From: Saprospirales bacterium
GTDB lineage: Bacteria > Bacteroidota > Bacteroidia > Chitinophagales > Saprospiraceae
Assembly: GCA_007695145.1 (NCBI GenBank)
Contig: REEI01000055.1
Span: forward strand, 1-46,948
Direction: 5' to 3'
Length of the DNA stretch: 46,948 bases
In this document: positions 26,759-34,570 of the stretch, piece by piece
Numbering within the stretch: the stretch's first letter is position 1
Layout of the letters: each line of letters begins with the position of its first letter
Notes under the pieces: model-generated
The model's database searches: none
What the model was told of the DNA's origin: nothing
What the model saw: only the letters and a program-made list of their open reading frames with translations
Program-made: the position numbers and the translations under genes

Positions 26759-28060
26759 TTATTTATCTCTAAAAAAAATGGAAATTGGTACACCTTTAAA
26801 GTCAAAGTTTTTCCTCAATTGGTTCTCTAAATAGTGTTTGTAACTGTCTGATACATATCTGGGGTAGTTGCAAAAGAAGGCAAATATGGGGTAAGCTGCC
26901 CTGATTTGGGTCACATACTTTATTTTGATATGAAGCCCGCGATAGGATGGGGGTTTTTTGCGCTCAATCGCCTTAAGCATAACCTTGTTCAGAGTAGAGG
27001 TAGAAATGACCTGCTGCCTCCTTTCAAAGACCTCCAGAGCTGTATCGATTACTTTTAGTATGCGTTGTTTTTCAGTCACTGAGGTAAAGACCACCGGTAC
27101 ATCCGAAAAAGGAGCGAGTCGTTCTTTGATGGCTTTTTCCATATCCCGCGCAGTATTGGTTTCTTTTTTTGCGAGGTCCCATTTGTTGACAACCACCACT
27201 ACTCCTTTGTGTCTTTTGTGAGCCAGCCAAACCAGTCTTACGTCCTGATTTTCGATAAAATCAACCGCATCGATCATGGCAATGCAAACATCTGCCTCTT
27301 CGATTGCCCGAATGGCTCTTAGAACGGAGTAAAATTCAAGATTTTCATGTACCCGGGATTTTTTTCGAATACCTGCAGTATCAATCAGTAGGACTTCCTT
27401 GCCAAACTTATTGAAAACGGAATGAATAGAATCCCTGGTCGTACCCGCCTGATCTGTTACAATATTTCTCTCTTCACCCAAAAGTGCATTGGTGAGCGAG
27501 GACTTTCCCACATTGGGCTGCCCGATGATGGCAAACTTGGGAATGTTCCTTTCGTCAGGCTCCTCCTCGGGAAGCTTTTTCACAATTTCATCCAGGAGTT
27601 CTCCGGTCCCACTACCGGAAATAGAGCTAACTGGATAGGGAGTGTCCAGTCCAAGACTCCAGAATTCAGCCACATCGAGAACTCTCTTTGCATTGTCCAC
27701 CTTGTTGACAACCAAAAACACGTTCTTTTCTTTCCTCCTCAACATATTGGCTACTTCAAAGTCGAGATCGGTGATACCTGTGGTGACATCAGTGACAAAT
27801 ATGATAACAGCAGCTTCCTCAATGGCCAACTGCACCTGATCTCTAATGGCTGCTTCAAATACATCCTCCGAGTCCGGTACAAGGCCACCTGTGTCTACCA
27901 CCAAAAAGGTTTTTCCATTCCAATTGGCGTTGCCATATAGGCGGTCTCTGGTGACTCCACTGATGTCATCGATAATGGATTTTTTCTCTCCTATCAAACG
28001 ATTGAAAAGAGTGGATTTACCCACATTTGGTCTGCCTACAATGGCTACAACGTTGTTCAT
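26759..28060 (-). CDS. der: Ribosome-associated GTPase Der (EngA)
   Basis: Der matures the 50S subunit and has two tandem GTPase domains. The 433-residue product shows the first P-loop GRPNVGKS (residues 9-16) with DTGG and NKVD, and the second P-loop GQPNVGKSS near residue 180 with DTAGIRKK and NKWDL. The C-terminal KH-like domain is rich in Lys/Arg and ends NFDFKGVPISIFFRDK. Length and order are normal. Upstream on the minus strand TACTTTTG (28088-28081) is a good -7 box, though its -33 partner is unclear. The two rhamnose genes ride behind it. Confidence 0.96.
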   Translation of the reverse strand: MNNVVAIVGRPNVGKSTLFNRLIGEKKSIIDDISGVTRDRLYGNANWNGKTFLVVDTGGLVPDSEDVFEAAIRDQVQLAIEEAAVIIFVTDVTTGITDLDFEVANMLRRKEKNVFLVVNKVDNAKRVLDVAEFWSLGLDTPYPVSSISGSGTGELLDEIVKKLPEEEPDERNIPKFAIIGQPNVGKSSLTNALLGEERNIVTDQAGTTRDSIHSVFNKFGKEVLLIDTAGIRKKSRVHENLEFYSVLRAIRAIEEADVCIAMIDAVDFIENQDVRLVWLAHKRHKGVVVVVNKWDLAKKETNTARDMEKAIKERLAPFSDVPVVFTSVTEKQRILKVIDTALEVFERRQQVISTSTLNKVMLKAIERKKPPSYRGLHIKIKYVTQIRAAYPIFAFFCNYPRYVSDSYKHYLENQLRKNFDFKGVPISIFFRDK

Positions 28061-28493
28061 GCCTTATCTCTAATTATGCGCAAAAGTAAGGAAAGCGGCC
28101 GAAAGTATGGGTGATTTCCAGCAATACTTACTCTCAAGGGCAATTGGTTTATGTTTAAGCGTGAACTTTACGTATGAATAGGGTTTACCACTTAAGAAAT
28201 CAGGGAATTTGATAACGTTTAATCTTAAAACTAAGTCTAAGAGTGAGTTAAATATTGAATTCAATTATTCGCTCTTCCGGTTTTGTCAAATGAATTTGTT
28301 TGGTTCTCAATACACCTGCCAAATCTTCAAAGCCCCTGATAATTATTTTACTTGAGATATTTATCAGTCGGTATAAATAACTTGTTGCCGCTTATAAAGT
28401 ACAGGTAGTATTTTTTGAATAAAGTTTAACTCCTATCGAAACGATGCACGAGATTTCTGAACAAAATATCCCTACAAGGAGAGTTTGCGATTG
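28061..28493. other. Intergenic stretch between der and the lipoprotein gene
   Basis: 433 AT-rich bases without a supported gene. Apart from the TACTTTTG box just upstream of der I see no RNA gene, repeat or mobile-element end. Confidence 0.6.
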
Positions 28494-29177
28494 CTAATTG
28501 TCCTTTCCGAGTGGGATGGTGTAAGAAATCTCCATAAAATAGTTGCCCGGAATACTCATTCTGAAAAAGCTTGATTCATCTTCCAAATTCTCAACATCAT
28601 CCATGTCGATAATTTCTGCAAATTTTTCACCGAATTCCTCTTCTGTAAGTTGGTGATTCAAAAGCCTTTGGTATTCTTCTGATTCGCGTAAAGAATTTCT
28701 CAGGGAAAACTCTACTATATAAGGGACTACATCTCCCGGGAAATTCCTGGCCCCTTGATCTACAGAACTGGTAAACCGGAGAGCATAAATTGGGTGCCCA
28801 TTCCAATTGGCAGAACCGCGCTCAACCTGATGTTGTGCAGGAAAGTAACCAAATGGCACCCCAAACTCATACCAAAGGTGTTCTGTTATGTCAATATCCT
28901 CACCATCGTTGATTATAAATGGTCGGTCACCGGTTTTGTATACCCTTACCACAGTGGGATACCAAATTGCTAAAGTCATTTTAGCGTGGCAGTTTTTTTC
29001 TGCCTCTGGTGTCCACAGTTCTTCTCTGGCATCTGGGAGAAGCAATTCACCAGACTTGTTAATGGTCATTCTGTTTTCCGAAAGGTAGCACGCATCGACC
29101 TTGTCGTCACCACATCCGTAAAATCCCATTAATAAGGTACTCGCAAAGAGATAAGGCAAAATTTTAAATCTTTTCAT
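28494..29177 (-). CDS. Lipoprotein of unknown function
   Basis: The product is 227 residues from the ATG at 29177. That start is chosen because it is followed by MKRFKILPY, a hydrophobic core and a lipobox-like MGFYGC (Cys22), and because a strong promoter lies between it and the longer in-frame ATG at 29255. The mature part has a few Cys near the N-terminus (VDACYLS, EKNCHAK), acidic patches (IINDGEDIDITEHLWYEFG, DMDDVENLEDESSF) and strand-like segments ending YFMEISYTIPLGKDN. No domain is recognised. It is monocistronic, with the mobile-element remnant upstream and der downstream. Confidence 0.72.
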   Translation of the reverse strand: MKRFKILPYLFASTLLMGFYGCGDDKVDACYLSENRMTINKSGELLLPDAREELWTPEAEKNCHAKMTLAIWYPTVVRVYKTGDRPFIINDGEDIDITEHLWYEFGVPFGYFPAQHQVERGSANWNGHPIYALRFTSSVDQGARNFPGDVVPYIVEFSLRNSLRESEEYQRLLNHQLTEEEFGEKFAEIIDMDDVENLEDESSFFRMSIPGNYFMEISYTIPLGKDN

Positions 29178-29252
29178 CGGTATAAATTTAAAAATGCTGA
29201 ACACTGTGAATCCAACTGCAAAATCAGGTTCACTTTTTGAAAAATCAATATG

Positions 29253-29283
29253 CAAACTTAACGATAAAAATAAGTGAGAACAA
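29253..29283 (-). promoter_or_regulatory. Bacteroidota-type promoter for the 227-residue lipoprotein
   Basis: On the minus strand TTG (29283-29281), 20 bases, then TAAGTTTG (29260-29253): a full -7 match with normal spacing. Transcription would start about 70 bases before the ATG at 29177, excluding the ATG at 29255. Confidence 0.68.
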
Positions 29284-29598
29284 TGACCATTTGCAGTTTA
29301 TCCGATGATTGTCATCACTCCTTTCCAATTAGATTACTCAAGTCTCTCATTTCTTAATGAATCAGATATATTGTGCATTATGAGAAAGTTTAACGAATGC
29401 AAAAAGCAATGCAGAGAATATGTTTGCACTAATTATGGATCTGGTTTAATTTTCGACTTGTTCTGTGGCTAAGGAGGAACTTTTGGAAGTTTAAACGTGC
29501 TTATATAATACCCACAATGTGTCTCCGCAATTTCCACAGAGCTAACCCCTCCCCGCTTTACCACTGGAAATTTGCAACTCCATGACTTGTACTTTGAA

Positions 29599-29670
29599 GA
29601 GTCGTATGTCGGGAGACTGTCACGTACGGTTCTGTGAGGGGCTGGAGGTGAGTCCTCCGTCCTACTCGAC
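29599..29670 (+). mobile_element. Group II intron remnant: domains V and VI and 3' boundary
   Basis: Positions 29599-29632 fold as a 34-nt group II domain V. The basal helix is GAGTCGTA with TACGGTTC, there is a two-base CG bulge (29623-29624), the upper helix is TGTCGG with CTGTCA, and the tetraloop is GAGA (29613-29616). The CGTACGGTTC strand is diagnostic. A domain VI-like hairpin follows, centred on CTGGAGG/CCTCC, with an unpaired A in the CCTACTC strand as likely branch point. The intron appears to end in GAC at 29670, where transposase sequence resumes on the other strand. No reverse transcriptase and no 5' half are present, so it is a dead 3' fragment. One T-T mismatch in the upper helix (29609/29620) fits decay. 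Confidence 0.75.
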
Positions 29671-29920
29671 TCCCTAAACGAATTACATCCGGACAGTTGC
29701 ATGAATATCATGGCAACCATATGGTCAAACTATTGATCCCTTTAGCGTACTTATCGCTCTTAAGCTTTCTTACAAGCCTCTTAAAGGACTCGCGGTTAAT
29801 CATCCAAAAAACTGGGAGAAAAGTGTAACATTTACAAATGGCATGGTTGTTGGTTTTTGTCAACCCAAATGTAGGGAAAATGACCATGCCGTTTTTTATT
29901 CGTTTTGGACTGGTGCGCAT
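29671..29920 (-). pseudogene. IS4-family transposase, N-terminal fragment (DUF4372-type), frameshifted and truncated
   Basis: Two overlapping minus-strand frames join into one transposase N-terminus. The first gives FLPVFWMINRESFKRLVRKLKSDKYAKGINSLTIW and stops. The second continues MVAMIFMQLSGCNSFRE. IS4-type transposases have a continuous LVKKxxxDKYxKGFxxWxxMVAMxFxQLxxxxSLRE here, so about 2 bases appear lost near 29720-29735. The frame ends at the group II intron boundary (29671/29670). The DDE catalytic core and the rest of the element are missing from the window. It is a relic that cannot transpose. The family call is from pattern recognition, not a search. Confidence 0.7.
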
Positions 29921-30241
29921 TTAATCATAATTATTATTGATTGAATGTCAATAGTATAATTGTTTTTTCTCAATTGATTCTCAATTGCTTAGCCCAATTT
30001 TTCTCTGGTGGAAAGTAAAGTGTATTCTGAAGGTTCAATCACTCTCGTTTTGTCAACATTTTCAAGAGGCAATGCTGACTTTAGTCCTAGCAGTTTTAAT
30101 TTTTTCCATCCTGGAAAGGAGCATAGCTAAGGCTGTAGAGCTGGGCGAACAAAGCCCCAGAAGGCTTTTTCAAAACTGAAAAAAGAGGTAAGATTAAATC
30201 GATGGGTACAGTATGACTAACTTCAGAGAAGTTGTTGTAGG
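29921..30241. other. Gene-free stretch between the transposase remnant and era
   Basis: About 320 bases with no supported gene. A small hairpin, AAAGCC (30151-30156) with GGCTTT (30163-30168), lies 75 bases beyond the era stop and could weakly terminate a transcript. I could not define the outer end of the IS element. Confidence 0.45.
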
Positions 30242-31132
30242 CTACTGACTATACCCAAATTCCCTCAGCATTCGTTCGTCGTCCCTCCAGTTGTCCTTTA
30301 CTTTCACAAAGAGTTCCAAATAGACCCTTCTCTCCAGAAAGGCCTCAATTCCCTTTCGTGATTCAATGCCGAGTTGTTTTATCCCGGCTCCTCCCTTGCC
30401 AATGATTATTGGCTTCTGACTTTTTCTGGATACAATGATTTCAGCATGTATCTTAACGAGATCCTTACCGGGGTCCTCCTTAAATGAAGTGACTATAACT
30501 TCAGTGGAATAGGGGATCTCCTGATGATAGAGGCTGAGTATTTGATTGCGAATTATTTCGCTCACAAAAAAGCGCTCGGGTTTGTCCGTTATCTGATCTT
30601 TGGGATACCAGGCAGGCCCCTCTTTCAGATTTTCCAATATGTGATGCAGCACTAGTCCTGTATTGATTTTGTGGAGGGCACTGATCAATAAGGTTTTACA
30701 GAAATCTACCTCTTTTTCCCACTCGTGTATGGAGTTTTCAATTTGGGAATCACTCAACTGGTCGGCTTTGTTGACGATTAGGATTTTTGGGACTGCTGAT
30801 TCTTTCAGTCTTTTTAGTGCGGAATCCGGTATTTCCGAGGGGACACCACCATCGGTCACTACCAGAAATACATCTGCATCCTCAAAGGTGCTGTAGGCAA
30901 ATCGGTTCATCTTTTCCTGCATTACATAGGCCGGTTTTTTGATCAATCCCGGTGTGTCAGAGAGGATAATTTGAAAGTCATCGCTGTTGATAATGGCAAA
31001 AATCCGGTGCCTTGTTGTCTGTGGTTTACTGTTGATGATGGACATGTTTTCACCGACAAGGGCATTTACCAGTGTAGATTTACCGGCATTGGGTTTTCCA
31101 ATTATATTTACGAAGCCAGATTTATGTGTCAT
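30242..31132 (-). CDS. era: GTPase Era
   Basis: Era binds the 3' end of 16S rRNA and checks 30S assembly. The 296-residue product has the P-loop GKPNAGKST (residues 12-20), the G2/G3 segment QTTRHRIFAI and LSDTPG, NKAD, and a C-terminal KH domain with VIVSRKSQKPIIIGKGGAGIKQLG. Its start overlaps the stop of the upstream 194-residue gene in an ATGA, so translation is coupled. Confidence 0.96.
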   Translation of the reverse strand: MTHKSGFVNIIGKPNAGKSTLVNALVGENMSIINSKPQTTRHRIFAIINSDDFQIILSDTPGLIKKPAYVMQEKMNRFAYSTFEDADVFLVVTDGGVPSEIPDSALKRLKESAVPKILIVNKADQLSDSQIENSIHEWEKEVDFCKTLLISALHKINTGLVLHHILENLKEGPAWYPKDQITDKPERFFVSEIIRNQILSLYHQEIPYSTEVIVTSFKEDPGKDLVKIHAEIIVSRKSQKPIIIGKGGAGIKQLGIESRKGIEAFLERRVYLELFVKVKDNWRDDERMLREFGYSQ

Positions 31133-31713
31133 AAGCCCAATCTTTTGGTCTGCCGCATTAGAATCTCCTCTACCTTCATGACGAGTTGTTGCGGCTTTAA
31201 TTTTCGCCAGTTGAGGTTGTTAAATTGGTGGCCGAAGGACAGATAGTTGTCTAACCAGGTTGAGTTCATTTCTTCTTCCACATGCTGCAGAGTATTGACC
31301 AATGCGATGTATCCTCCTTCTTCGGTCAGCTCCTCAGACCACTCTTCATAGTAGCAATCGTCATCTCCATGAAAATTGAGTACGTTTTCACAAATGAGAA
31401 TAAACTTTTTGATGCCCTTCTCCATCATTGGTTCGGCTATGTTCCGCTTGAGAAACATCACATCATTGTGAATGCAGTCGTTCCACTCTCCAAACATTTC
31501 CAATATGGCAAATCCTTCATCGTAATCTACAAACAGTGCTTTCATATATAGCGTGGGAGAACCAAACGGATCCCATTGCGGATGGATGAAGTAGTTGTAT
31601 ATCTTGTTTTCAAAATAGAATTCACTGTTTTCCCTGCGGAAAAAAGGGGAGTTTTCATCCTCAGATGCTATGTAATCATCTCTCCAAAAATAATGAGGTT
31701 CTATGTCGTACAT
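31129..31713 (-). CDS. Conserved-looking protein of unknown function coupled to era
   Basis: The product is a 194-residue soluble protein with no signal or membrane helix. It is acidic and aromatic-rich: an N-terminal strand region (YDIEPHYFWRDDY, FYFENKIYNYFIHPQWDPFG), a core MKALFVDYDEGFAILEMFGEWNDCIHNDVMFLKRN followed by GIKKFILICENVLNFHG, and a basic C-terminus. The alternating strand-helix core looks somewhat like a STAS fold, but I cannot assign it. The ATGA overlap with era suggests a role tied to ribosome assembly or only co-expression. Upstream, TAACTTTG (minus, 31759-31752) is a good -7 box with a poor -33 partner. Confidence 0.75.
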   Translation of the reverse strand: MYDIEPHYFWRDDYIASEDENSPFFRRENSEFYFENKIYNYFIHPQWDPFGSPTLYMKALFVDYDEGFAILEMFGEWNDCIHNDVMFLKRNIAEPMMEKGIKKFILICENVLNFHGDDDCYYEEWSEELTEEGGYIALVNTLQHVEEEMNSTWLDNYLSFGHQFNNLNWRKLKPQQLVMKVEEILMRQTKRLGL

Positions 31714-31960
31714 GTGTTAAAAATCCTTCTTTTTCTGCTCACTTGATATCTCAAAGTTATAACATTTCAATACATAACGAAATGACTGTCTTGAATTGTT
31801 GCCAAAACAGACCGATGATTATTGGCCCTAGAGGAAAGGTGCCTAGTTAAGTGGATTTGGCCCTTAATTCGTGGTTTTTCACGCATCTATTTTGATTACA
31901 ATGAATGAAATTAGCTATCTTGCACTACTTGAGGGTCGAATAAAAAATCGTCTGAGCCAA

Positions 31961-32491
31961 ATGAGTTTTAATAAAATAATTATCACTGGGCCGGAGTCTT
32001 CAGGGAAAAGTACCCTTGCGGACGCTCTCGGCCAACACCTGGAGTTGCCTGTGGTGGGAGAGTATGCAGTCGAATACTTACGCAATACCAATGGGGAATA
32101 CACCTATGAAGATATCAAGGAAATAGCTTTAGGTCAATACCAAAGGGAAATGGAAGCTCTGAAAGAGTATGGACCTCCCATTATATGTGATACATCTATG
32201 CTGGTATTGAAAATTTGGTCGGAGGTAAGATTTGGAAGGGTAGATAATTTTATTATAGATTGTCTGGAAAACTGCAAAGGAGATTTTTTCTTACTTTGTA
32301 AACCCGATATTGAATGGACCCCGGGGCCCTTTAGGGAGAATCCCAGCGACCGGGATCAATTATTTGAAAGGTATGTCAACTTTCTGGCTTTTTACGATTG
32401 CAATTGGGGGTTGATCGAGGGTGAGAAACGGCTTAAACTAGCCCTTGGTCTTTTGAGGGATATTGAGTGGAATGGCAAAAATGCCCTCTGA
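31961..32491 (+). CDS. NadR-like nicotinamide riboside kinase / AAA_28 ATPase
   Basis: The product is 176 residues from the ATG at 31961. The P-loop ITGPESSGKST falls at residues 8-18, followed by VVGEYAVEYL, YTYEDIKEIALGQYQRE and PIICDTSMLVLKIWSE, which match the kinase half of NadR. A CKPDIEWTPGPFRENPSDRDQLFERY lid segment follows. NadR kinases phosphorylate nicotinamide riboside to NMN. Here the DNA-binding and NMN adenylyltransferase parts are absent, so it acts as a stand-alone kinase if the assignment holds. In-frame ATGs at 31901 and 31871 would add 20-30 unrelated residues. No pnuC transporter is adjacent. Confidence 0.83.
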   Translation: MSFNKIIITGPESSGKSTLADALGQHLELPVVGEYAVEYLRNTNGEYTYEDIKEIALGQYQREMEALKEYGPPIICDTSMLVLKIWSEVRFGRVDNFIIDCLENCKGDFFLLCKPDIEWTPGPFRENPSDRDQLFERYVNFLAFYDCNWGLIEGEKRLKLALGLLRDIEWNGKNAL

Positions 32492-32898
32492 AAACTCTAA
32501 AAATTATCGATGACCCAGATATTATTTACGAGGACTTTTGCCGCTGCTTGTTAATTAGGTTCATATTTTAAATATATAGTGTTGATTTTGTGCCGCTTAA
32601 CTGTGTTCCTGTTGTTTTCATTAGTATAAATTGCGAGCCTGGATAGTTTTTTCTGTGCCATAAGCTTTAATTTTTAGTGGCTGGAGTGGTGGAAGTAAGG
32701 GTTGTCTAAAGATGGAAGTGAAATTACACTGGCAGTTCCCCTTGAGATATCAGGATGCGAAATTACAGTAACGCGAAGGGATCAGCTCTTAGGTAGCCTA
32801 AACCCCTTTCAAGAACAAAAAATTTGTACTTAGGATAATTTTTCTATGACGGAATTTTGTAGCTTCGCACTTCATCTTTTGTTAGCAACCAAGAGGCC
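32492..32898. other. Intergenic stretch before holA
   Basis: 407 bases with no supported gene. Only frames of about 20 codons occur. A TAGCTTCG at 32860-32867 could be a degenerate -7 box for holA. No structured RNA was recognised. Confidence 0.55.
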
Positions 32899-33894
32899 AT
32901 GTCCCAATCATTCAAACGGGTTTATTTACTTCACGGAGAGGAATCCTTTCTGATCAACAGGGAGTTGGAAAGAATCGAGAAGGGAGTCATTCAACCTGGT
33001 TTTGAAGAGTTTAATAAATTTACCTACTTTGGCTTAGATGCTAAAGGAGTCCGAATTCTGGACCAGGTTACGACCAGACCTATGATAGGCGACCCCCAAC
33101 TGGTAATTTTGAAAAATGCTCATCAATTTAAGGATTGGGAGCCCCTTTTGTCCTATGTAAAAAAGCCTGTTGACTTCACCATTCTAGTTATTGCCCATCC
33201 TGAAAAGAAATTTGACGGTAGGACAGCTTTCTACAAGCAAGTACAAAAGCTGGAGAAGGAGGGGCTAGCAGAAATATTTGAAGCCAAAAAGCTGTATGAC
33301 AATAAAATTCCCGAGTGGATTGTGTCCGAGGTCAAGAACAGAGGCATGAGAATAAGCATGAAGGCAGCAACCTTGATGACGGAGTACCTCGGCAACAACA
33401 TAGAGGGCATAGTGAAAGAATTGGACAAGCTGGAGATAAATCTTGAAAAGGGTAGCAAGGAGTTTACGATTGACCTTATTGAAAAATACGTTGGGCAGTC
33501 GAGGAAGTTTGGAGTTTTTGAACTCACGAAAGCGTTGTCAATGGGGGATAAGGATCGGGCTAGTCACATCGCCAATATAATGAGTCACGACCCCAAAAAC
33601 AATCCAATTTTTATGTTGAACGGGGCTCTGTACTCTTATTTTTCCCGCGTTTACAGGGTGCATTCCCTCAGAGACAAATCTGACTTCAATGTTGCCAAAA
33701 CACTTAAAATAGGACACGCATTTTTTGCAAAAGAATATGTTTCTGCTGCCCGTGTTTTCAACAAGGCCAAGTGTGAAAGGGCTTTTGGAATTTTGTACGA
33801 GTACGACCTCAGATCTAAGGGTATTCATTACTTTCAGGATGATGAGGAGTCAATGTTTCGCAATCTTGTTTCAGATATTCTAGAGTTGGTGTAA
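32899..33894 (+). CDS. holA: DNA polymerase III delta subunit
   Basis: HolA is the clamp-loader subunit that opens the beta ring. The 331-residue product has the family start YLLHGEESFLINRELERIEKGV, the segment RPMIGDPQLVILKNAHQFKDW with FTILVIAHPEKKFDGR, and the delta middle domain ISMKAATLMTEYLGNNIEGIVKELDKLEIN followed by VGQSRKFGVFELTKALSMGD. The C-terminal helical domain is complete. pabA follows 11 bases downstream. Confidence 0.92.
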   Translation: MSQSFKRVYLLHGEESFLINRELERIEKGVIQPGFEEFNKFTYFGLDAKGVRILDQVTTRPMIGDPQLVILKNAHQFKDWEPLLSYVKKPVDFTILVIAHPEKKFDGRTAFYKQVQKLEKEGLAEIFEAKKLYDNKIPEWIVSEVKNRGMRISMKAATLMTEYLGNNIEGIVKELDKLEINLEKGSKEFTIDLIEKYVGQSRKFGVFELTKALSMGDKDRASHIANIMSHDPKNNPIFMLNGALYSYFSRVYRVHSLRDKSDFNVAKTLKIGHAFFAKEYVSAARVFNKAKCERAFGILYEYDLRSKGIHYFQDDEESMFRNLVSDILELV

Positions 33895-33905
33895 TTTTTC
33901 CCCCG

Positions 33906-34478
33906 ATGAAAATAGGACTAGTCGACAATTACGATAGCTTTAGTCATCTGCTGCTTAGGTTGGTGGAGGAGACCACTAAAAGCAGAGTTATTCTTCAAAA
34001 GAATGATGAAATTGACATAGAAAAACTCCTCAGCTGCGATGCGCTTATACTTTCCCCCGGTCCTGGCCTGCCTGAAGATGCTCCCGGGATGATGGAGGTT
34101 ATTGATTCTTTTATTCAAAAAAAGCCTATTCTAGGTGTTTGTCTTGGCCATCAGGCACTTGCGATCCACTTCGGTTGCAAACTTCTCCAACTTCCAGCTG
34201 TCGCTCATGGTAAGCGGTCTGAGCTCAAAATAATGGACTATAGTACACTGTTTAAGGGTATTGAACTGAAGGCAGTTGTTGGCAGGTACCACAGTTGGAT
34301 AGTTGATGCTGAAAGCATAAGTGACGAACTGGTAGTTACTGCAGTTGATGAGTTAGGTCATCTTATGGGATTGCGGCATCAAAGCCTTCCAATCGAGGGT
34401 GTTCAATTTCATCCTGAGTCCATAATGACAGCTAATGGAGTCCAAATGGTTCAAAATTTTTGGAAAGCCTACCTCTAA
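33906..34478 (+). CDS. pabA: Glutamine amidotransferase, PabA/TrpG type
   Basis: This is a class I glutaminase subunit that supplies ammonia to aminodeoxychorismate or anthranilate synthase. The 190-residue product has VDNYDSFSHLL, the SPGPGLPEDAPGM oxyanion region, the nucleophile C79 in GVCLGHQAL, and H169/E171 in VQFHPES. No partner (pabB, trpE) is adjacent, so pABA versus tryptophan use cannot be told from context. I favour pABA because trp genes are absent and folate genes occur in the window; that is weak. It is probably co-transcribed with holA. Confidence 0.88.
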   Translation: MKIGLVDNYDSFSHLLLRLVEETTKSRVILQKNDEIDIEKLLSCDALILSPGPGLPEDAPGMMEVIDSFIQKKPILGVCLGHQALAIHFGCKLLQLPAVAHGKRSELKIMDYSTLFKGIELKAVVGRYHSWIVDAESISDELVVTAVDELGHLMGLRHQSLPIEGVQFHPESIMTANGVQMVQNFWKAYL

Positions 34479-34570
34479 AACCCGACTTTTACAGATATTT
34501 TTTACAAGTAAATAATCGCATTGAGCCCAATAATATGTCCATTACTTCTAACAAATTTCGCCGAAACTGA

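Noticed and set aside
29469-29670. Minus-strand reading through the intron region (ending KVPP) as protein
   Set aside because: This part is the antisense of group II intron domains V/VI and upstream sequence; it is an artefact of the insertion.
29708-29920. 70-residue minus-strand frame as an independent gene
   Set aside because: Its second half reads as an IS4 transposase N-terminus and continues in another frame, so it is treated as part of the pseudogene.
29985-30179. 64-codon plus-strand frame between the IS remnant and era
   Set aside because: No promoter or domain; its hydrophobic stretch is explained by T-rich sequence.
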